Below, one piece after another: positions 59,701 to 64,000 of a stretch of DNA of 64,000 nt. The DNA is taken from contig JBOFSQ010000103.1 of NCBI GenBank assembly GCA_051651625.1, positions 1 to 64,000 of the forward strand, given 5' to 3'. How positions within the stretch are numbered: position 1 is the first letter of the stretch; each line of letters begins with the position of its first letter. The notes under the pieces are model-generated. The model did not search any database, was not told the origin of the DNA, and worked only from the letters and a program-made list of their open reading frames with translations. Source of the stretch: JBOFSQ01 sp051651625 (GTDB taxonomy: Bacteria > Planctomycetota > Planctomycetia > Pirellulales > Thermoguttaceae). The position numbers were made by a program, and so were the translations under genes.

Positions 59701-62700
59701 CACGGCAGACATCATCGACGACGTTCCGGTTCTCGGTCTCAACGGCATCGGCGGCGCAATCGTCTCGGAGATGGACACCCTTGCTGGTCAAGATGCGTTG
59801 CATCAGTTCCCGAACGTTTTGATTGGTGGCGACGAGAGTACGTTCAGCCATCCGTTCCTGACGGGTTCGTTTGACTTCGGCGCGGATGGTCCGCACGCGA
59901 CCTCGCCGTTTAGCTGGATCGCGCCCGAAGGTATGACGGGCATCGACGGCAAGGCTATCGTTTGGGGCGACTCGACATACGCCGCTGCGACAGATTCCGC
60001 CACAATCGTTGGCAAAGATTCCGCTGGCAACATTGTCATCGTTCTCACCGCAACTGACGTTACGGGTGCGAATCCGAGTTACAGCGTCAACCTTTACGGC
60101 CCGATTCAGCATGGTGTTGCTGGCGAGGGACTCAAGGGAATTGACACCGCAACATTCCAACTCAACTTTGTCATCCGCGATGGTGACGGCGATACGGCTG
60201 AAGGTCGTTTCGACCTTGCGATTCAAGACGATGTACCGTTTGCTGGTCTGATTACCGGTGCGGCGGTTTGCGAAGAGAGCCTGCGTGATGGTGGGACGAT
60301 GAGCGTCTCCGGTTCGCTCAATGTCTCGCTCGGCGCGGACGGTGCCGACGTCACAACAGGCGGCGTCTACTGGAATACAGACCCGTCGCACGCCCTGTTC
60401 ACCAAACTCGCAGACGCAACGGCGATGATCAACGGCAAAGCCGAAGGTCTCGTCATCACGGCTGCCGCAGACAACGCCGACGCAGCCCGCCCGACACATC
60501 TGCAAGTGTATTCGGAATCTGGCGTTCTTGTGATGGACTTGCAAATCACTGGCAATGCGACAGATGGTTACGGCTACACCTACACGCAGTACACTGGCAT
60601 TCAGCATGCCACTCACGGCGATTTGCCGGGGAGCTTGCTGCAAGTTCTTGACCTTGCGTACATCGTGCAAGACGGCGACGGCGATACGGCGCACGGGCAC
60701 ATCGAAGTCATCGTTGGCGACGGCATCAACTTGCCATACGAAACGTTTGCAACGATCTACGAAGCGAATGTCCACGAAGGTCACGTTCTCGGTTCGTTCG
60801 CGCTCAATCTCGACTACTCTGCTCCGGACGGCATCAGCAACGCGGTGTGGACAGCGGAAGCGGTCAAGATCAGCCTCGATACTTACAACGACCTTTTGCC
60901 GAGTCACGCCGACCAGTTCACAAGCGCGGTCACGAATGACGGCAAGACGCTCACGATCAGCCAGTTTGGCGACGTAGTGTTGACGCTGGACATTGTGCAA
61001 AAAGCCGATGGCACTTACGAAGTGCAATACGACCAGAGCAGTGGCATCAACCACTATCTGAAACTGTTCCCGCACGAACCGCTTCCGTTTGTGTTGTCGG
61101 TAACGAGCTTCGATGGCGACGGTGACGCGATGGTGAACCCGGTAGTGTTCACGGTTGTTGACGACGGCCCGAAGGCGTTGGGCGCATCGAACATCGCGCT
61201 GCTGGAAACGCTCAGCAACTCGCTGCTCACGAACCTCCGCGACGCCAACTTCTTGGAAAGCGGCGACCTGCAAGGGTTCGGCGACAAACTGCTCGGCGCG
61301 CTCTCCGGTACGCTCACCGGTGCGCTCTCCGACATCAACTCGCTCATCAATGGCGGACTCGACGTTGTGGACTTGGCGTTGAACTCCAACATCGTTGGCG
61401 TTTACAACACGCTGTTCCCGAGTGGCGAGTTCGATGCGGGGCTTATCGACGTGCTCACGGGCATTATTTCGGGTGGTTCGCTCGACCCAACCGCATTGTT
61501 GGCGATTCTTGTAGACAATCCGCAGATACTGCCGCTGCTCGACATGATGACCGCAGGGATGCCCGGCTATAACTACACCTTTGTGGAAATCGTGAAAATG
61601 CCGGTTCTTGAAATGTTGGTGAACGGGACACCAGTCCTTGTCAAGTTCATTGCCGACATTGCAAGCCAACCGACAGTCTTGCTGACCAACATGATCGGCA
61701 TTGGCAAGGGGCACGACGGGCGCACCGAAGGTAACTTGCACGGCGATATTCCGCAACCGCAGTTCGGCATGGACGGCCCCGCGACGGACGCGAACGGCAA
61801 TAACATTGGCGTAACGTGGAGTGTTCTTGGCGTACAGGGCGCGCTTCAAACGCTGGGCGTCCACGCGACTGGCAACTCCGCCGATTTGGTCGTGAACGCG
61901 ACAAGCGACCCGCGCGTGATCGAAGTTCACGCTGGCGAAGGCGGCCCGCTCGTGATGACGATGACTATCGTCGTCGATGCCAACGGCAACTACAGTTACA
62001 CCGTTGATCAAGCGATAGGACTCGCACACAATCCGAACGCGATTGACAATCTGCTGCAACAGCTTGTTGGCGGCGAAGCGGGTCAAGGTCTGCTCGATGG
62101 TCTGCTTGGTCAGATTCCGGGTCTTGGCGATCTTTCCGGTCTGTTTGACGCTTTGGGCGGTGCGCTCGATCCGGCAACGCTTCTGGCGTCTTTGGGTGGT
62201 GGCAACATGCTCTACTTGCCGTTGCCGCTCATCATCACCGATGCCGACGGCGACAAAAACGTCGGTATGCTCACGCTCGCGGTTCGTGACTCGGTACCGA
62301 CCATCACAAGCCAAGCAGGCGTCTTGAATGTGAACGAAGCCGGTCTGTCTTTCGGCTCCGATGCCAATGCCAATAGCGAGTTTGCCGCTGGCAGCTTCGT
62401 TGTGAAAGCTGGGCTTGACGGACTGCAAACCGACCACGTCTCCGTCAATGGTACGGACGTGAAAGTCGGCGACAGCATCAACGGCGAATACGGCACGATC
62501 ACGATCACCTCAATCACCGCTGGTCCGAACAATACCTACACGGTGAACTACAGCTACGAGCTGAAAGAAGCCGCTACGCATGTTGATCCCGCGACCGGTG
62601 CGGACACGAACACCGCGCTTGCGGCAGGTGCGAAGCCGGAATCGTTCACGATCAGCGTGTTCGACGGCGACGGCGATGCGGTCTCGACAGTTGTGAACGT

Positions 62701-64000
62701 CACCATCACCGACGACATCCCGACAGCGTACAACCGCTTCGATACGCTCGACTTGGCAGACGGTACAGCGACCGCTACGGGGAACGTGTTCAGTGGCGAC
62801 AGCACGACGAATGCAAGCGGTGTGGCTGGCGTCACCGCCACCTACGGCGCAGACGGCGCGGGCACGATCAACTTGGTTGGCAAAGACGGTAACGCGATCA
62901 CGTTTGACGAAAACGGCGAAGCCAAGCTGCAAGGCGAGTTCGGTACGATCATTCTGAAGTCCGACGGTTCGTACACCTACACCGTTGACCAAGCGAAACT
63001 CGAAGGCGCAGAGGCTCCGATTATCGGGCACGAGCCGTTCACATACGGCGGCGTGTTCAACGCCAACACCAATTTGGGGAGTGTTCCGGGCATGACGCTT
63101 CAGGGCTTCGCCACGACGCTCAACGTCGTACCGACGAGCAATCCTGCGGCGTGGTATGTGGCGCAGACGGCTCTTGGGCTTGACCGCACTGTCACCACTG
63201 GGAACAACGGCGCAGGCGTCAGCGGCGGCAACAATGCGATGATGGAATCGACCAACGCGGGTGTCACGCAAGAAGGCATGCTCATCACGCTCGCCAATCC
63301 GGCGAACGGCGTTGCCCTGTCATTTGGCAACCTCAACACGACTTCGGGACTTTTCAGTGGCTTTGAAAGGGCGCACATCGCCCTGTACAATGCCTCTGGT
63401 GCGAAGGTCGGCGATTACTATGTGAACGGTAACTCCAGCGGTAACGTGAACGTGTCGTATGATGTCGCGGGCGTCAAATTCATTGTCGTCACGGCAGGCA
63501 CGAACTCGAACCTTCTGGGCAGCGCGACGACCAACTTCTACGTCAAGTCGGTAACAGCCACCGGCATAGCTGATGTTACAGTCAAGGACTGGAGTCCGAA
63601 CGAGACGTTCAGCTACTCTGTTACCGATGCCGATGGCGACACGGTCACAAACACCTTGAAGCTCGACCTCGCTACGACGGTTGTGGCACCTGCGACGTCA
63701 ACGGTGGAAGTCAACGAAGCAGGACTTTCCAACGGAACTGCCGCATCGGGCGACAGCGAGATTGCCACTGGCACGATTGCGTTCACCGCTCTTGAAGGTG
63801 TAAGCAAAATCACCATCGGCGGCATCGCAGTTGAGTTTGACGAAGATGGCAATGGAGTGTGGGCAGGCAAGATTGAGACCGGTCACGGTGAAGTCACCGC
63901 CGCGACGCTCACCAGTCTCGGCGAAGGCAAGTACACGCTGGACTACACCTACGAGCTGACCAAGACGTACACGGACGATACAACCACGCAAGACGGCGCG
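56768..64000 (+). CDS. Giant VCBS/T1SS-type repeat adhesin (5' part)
   Basis: 2411 codons are visible and the frame is open to the window end, so the C-terminus is missing. ATG 56768 is preceded by AAAGG at a long distance. The N-terminus has no Sec signal and resembles the opening domain of large type I-secreted adhesins (FEKDGNNLVLTFDSNEKIVVENFY). The bulk is beta-sandwich repeats ending in phrases such as FTVNITDADGDKASTSVNVVILD and TITDDIPTA; DGDGDTA-type loops suggest calcium binding. Two Leu-rich helical-looking islands (about residues 1470-1655 and 1755-1812) break the pattern. RTX nonapeptides and a secretion signal would lie beyond the window. Probable role: attachment or biofilm. 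Confidence 0.88.
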   Translation, partial: MAITLARPTAANEVVTIPANKAEREIILSFPLTDAVFEKDGNNLVLTFDSNEKIVVENFYTEYTGKDIPDFVVEDATVKGEDFFKALGDETLMPAAGPTASAEDGGRFYDNTAAALAGGVNALGVVAGGSEFGRFGDLAPGEVAGLPQAPGVVVTPDNPTTPEDFGTPGVGATGGWVSESGLPNGTQFGKEGNHPTTTSGTITITALGGLGGVQINGAPLGADVVSGPGTFTFGTPVNNGDGTYTIAFTYTLTGAATHADADGQNWLDGGLPSFAVTVTDNYGQTSAPSTVTVQILDDVPVISVDTEATGAYNLGLTGSVDMKFGADGEKSVAVTLGNETVTGVKGNDGNYTFTFADGKVLTLDATSGDFSYNGVPASGSGTSYKFTFAITDGDGDTATADTTATITATDTTNLSGTVASSDVDVAAGTSQAVAVTGMPAGAQLTAGTYTGTYGTITVAADGTATYLQTGVFSHTGAGADTKEGADSVQVKVTLGDGTPVVMNVNVDITDDIATATGGGTLRATLEVGEGSAYYQATGTVTLNFGADGQGTIAIDGFTPNATDPLTFTKGNETITLTQDGESNTWNYVYTKQATVGSNDTGLNKFTVNITDADGDKASTSVNVVILDSPVLVLPSAVVVNESDIEAGNATASGTVRIAAADGVASVAIGGTVVEGGDKLYIDADGKVSTAATASIGTLTIDSITGGKLTYTFELTDAVQHGTSGVANFLQNFDFNVTVTDRDGDSSSSVIKVVVRDDVPTANADAASVGEGQTVSGNVLDNDAQGADGWAAGGGVVGLTGGTKNADGDWVLTNAQGTLTLKADGSYTFVSVADSVKTDTTLNFTYTVQDADGDKSTAGLAINLANVTIGDHITGEGSGGVTVNEAHMADGTLPLPGGAMSSWQKIDMPAGLTIATGTQKGDYGTFEIRDNGDGSFSYRYKLDDNFSHEGGQGRDRAIDADTVKLTITDANGNTGTATLTADIIDDVPVLGLNGIGGAIVSEMDTLAGQDALHQFPNVLIGGDESTFSHPFLTGSFDFGADGPHATSPFSWIAPEGMTGIDGKAIVWGDSTYAAATDSATIVGKDSAGNIVIVLTATDVTGANPSYSVNLYGPIQHGVAGEGLKGIDTATFQLNFVIRDGDGDTAEGRFDLAIQDDVPFAGLITGAAVCEESLRDGGTMSVSGSLNVSLGADGADVTTGGVYWNTDPSHALFTKLADATAMINGKAEGLVITAAADNADAARPTHLQVYSESGVLVMDLQITGNATDGYGYTYTQYTGIQHATHGDLPGSLLQVLDLAYIVQDGDGDTAHGHIEVIVGDGINLPYETFATIYEANVHEGHVLGSFALNLDYSAPDGISNAVWTAEAVKISLDTYNDLLPSHADQFTSAVTNDGKTLTISQFGDVVLTLDIVQKADGTYEVQYDQSSGINHYLKLFPHEPLPFVLSVTSFDGDGDAMVNPVVFTVVDDGPKALGASNIALLETLSNSLLTNLRDANFLESGDLQGFGDKLLGALSGTLTGALSDINSLINGGLDVVDLALNSNIVGVYNTLFPSGEFDAGLIDVLTGIISGGSLDPTALLAILVDNPQILPLLDMMTAGMPGYNYTFVEIVKMPVLEMLVNGTPVLVKFIADIASQPTVLLTNMIGIGKGHDGRTEGNLHGDIPQPQFGMDGPATDANGNNIGVTWSVLGVQGALQTLGVHATGNSADLVVNATSDPRVIEVHAGEGGPLVMTMTIVVDANGNYSYTVDQAIGLAHNPNAIDNLLQQLVGGEAGQGLLDGLLGQIPGLGDLSGLFDALGGALDPATLLASLGGGNMLYLPLPLIITDADGDKNVGMLTLAVRDSVPTITSQAGVLNVNEAGLSFGSDANANSEFAAGSFVVKAGLDGLQTDHVSVNGTDVKVGDSINGEYGTITITSITAGPNNTYTVNYSYELKEAATHVDPATGADTNTALAAGAKPESFTISVFDGDGDAVSTVVNVTITDDIPTAYNRFDTLDLADGTATATGNVFSGDSTTNASGVAGVTATYGADGAGTINLVGKDGNAITFDENGEAKLQGEFGTIILKSDGSYTYTVDQAKLEGAEAPIIGHEPFTYGGVFNANTNLGSVPGMTLQGFATTLNVVPTSNPAAWYVAQTALGLDRTVTTGNNGAGVSGGNNAMMESTNAGVTQEGMLITLANPANGVALSFGNLNTTSGLFSGFERAHIALYNASGAKVGDYYVNGNSSGNVNVSYDVAGVKFIVVTAGTNSNLLGSATTNFYVKSVTATGIADVTVKDWSPNETFSYSVTDADGDTVTNTLKLDLATTVVAPATSTVEVNEAGLSNGTAASGDSEIATGTIAFTALEGVSKITIGGIAVEFDEDGNGVWAGKIETGHGEVTAATLTSLGEGKYTLDYTYELTKTYTDDTTTQDGA

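Noticed and set aside
58664..62437. 1257-codon open frame on the minus strand
   Set aside because: It is the mirror of the giant adhesin frame. The plus-strand reading gives coherent repeats (DADGD loops) over the whole length, while the minus reading is Arg/Val/Cys-rich without domains. The openness follows from codon bias opposite the repeats.
1..64000. CRISPR array
   Set aside because: The repeats seen are either tandem without spacers (19741-19785) or dispersed and inverted; none has regular spacers, and no cas gene is present.

Overview
The window looks like chromosomal DNA of an anaerobic or micro-aerobic planctomycete. Three DUF1559-type pseudopilins (two with a clear FTLVELL prepilin segment, one without), a secreted SdrD-like protein carrying the MEPRQLLS N-terminal motif, a small lipobox protein beside the pseudopilins, a GldF/GldG plus DUF4340 ABC locus, and paralogous GroELs are all features I associate with Planctomycetes. 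A Tat-exported [FeFe]-hydrogenase and a Tat-exported rubrerythrin point to an oxygen-sensitive lifestyle. The lineage is inferred from gene content; no rRNA gene is present.

Layout: 1-9.2 kb holds the end of a DUF3782-like protein, a Pro/Thr-rich exported protein, an SDR reductase, an M2-like zinc peptidase, a WD40 propeller and the 1392-residue SdrD/FG-GAP surface protein. 9.3-19 kb is metabolic: [FeFe]-hydrogenase, CYTH phosphatase-like protein, AlgH/YqgE, branched-chain transaminase, 2-isopropylmalate synthase, Uma2 nuclease, SDR, rubrerythrin, QueE and a DUF1559 protein. 19.5-27.1 kb has an Rpn-family nuclease, then ligA, a DMT transporter, glnS and a small conserved ORF on the minus strand, and divergent proC. 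27.3-31.2 kb is a tight operon of rimI, three AT-rich DUF3791/DUF3990-type toxin-antitoxin genes and a MoxR ATPase, followed by an iron alcohol dehydrogenase. 31.2-35.5 kb has two pseudopilins, a lipoprotein and a TlpA-like thioredoxin. 35.5-43.1 kb is a minus-strand GldA-GldFG-DUF4340 type ABC system, interrupted by an Rpn nuclease and by a PIN toxin-antitoxin pair. A tRNA-Ser(UGA) follows. 43.4-49.3 kb is an RND efflux system with a third secreted component, then folE. 50-56.2 kb is a heat-shock cluster reading groEL2-groES-groEL1-dnaJ-grpE on the minus strand. The last 7.2 kb is the 5' part of a giant VCBS/T1SS-type adhesin driven by an apparent sigma-54 promoter.

Intergenic spaces are unusually rich in short dispersed palindromic repeats. 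I see five families (A-E). In several gaps they are arranged concentrically, one inverted pair inside another, so that whole 100-350 bp gaps are large palindromes. Other features worth attention are a run of 12 G in the coding leader of one pseudopilin, two apparently leaderless promoters (queE, proC), a two-start rubrerythrin, and toxin-antitoxin genes embedded in otherwise housekeeping operons.

Starts given below are my choices from Shine-Dalgarno sites, signal peptides and family starts. CDS coordinates include the stop codon.
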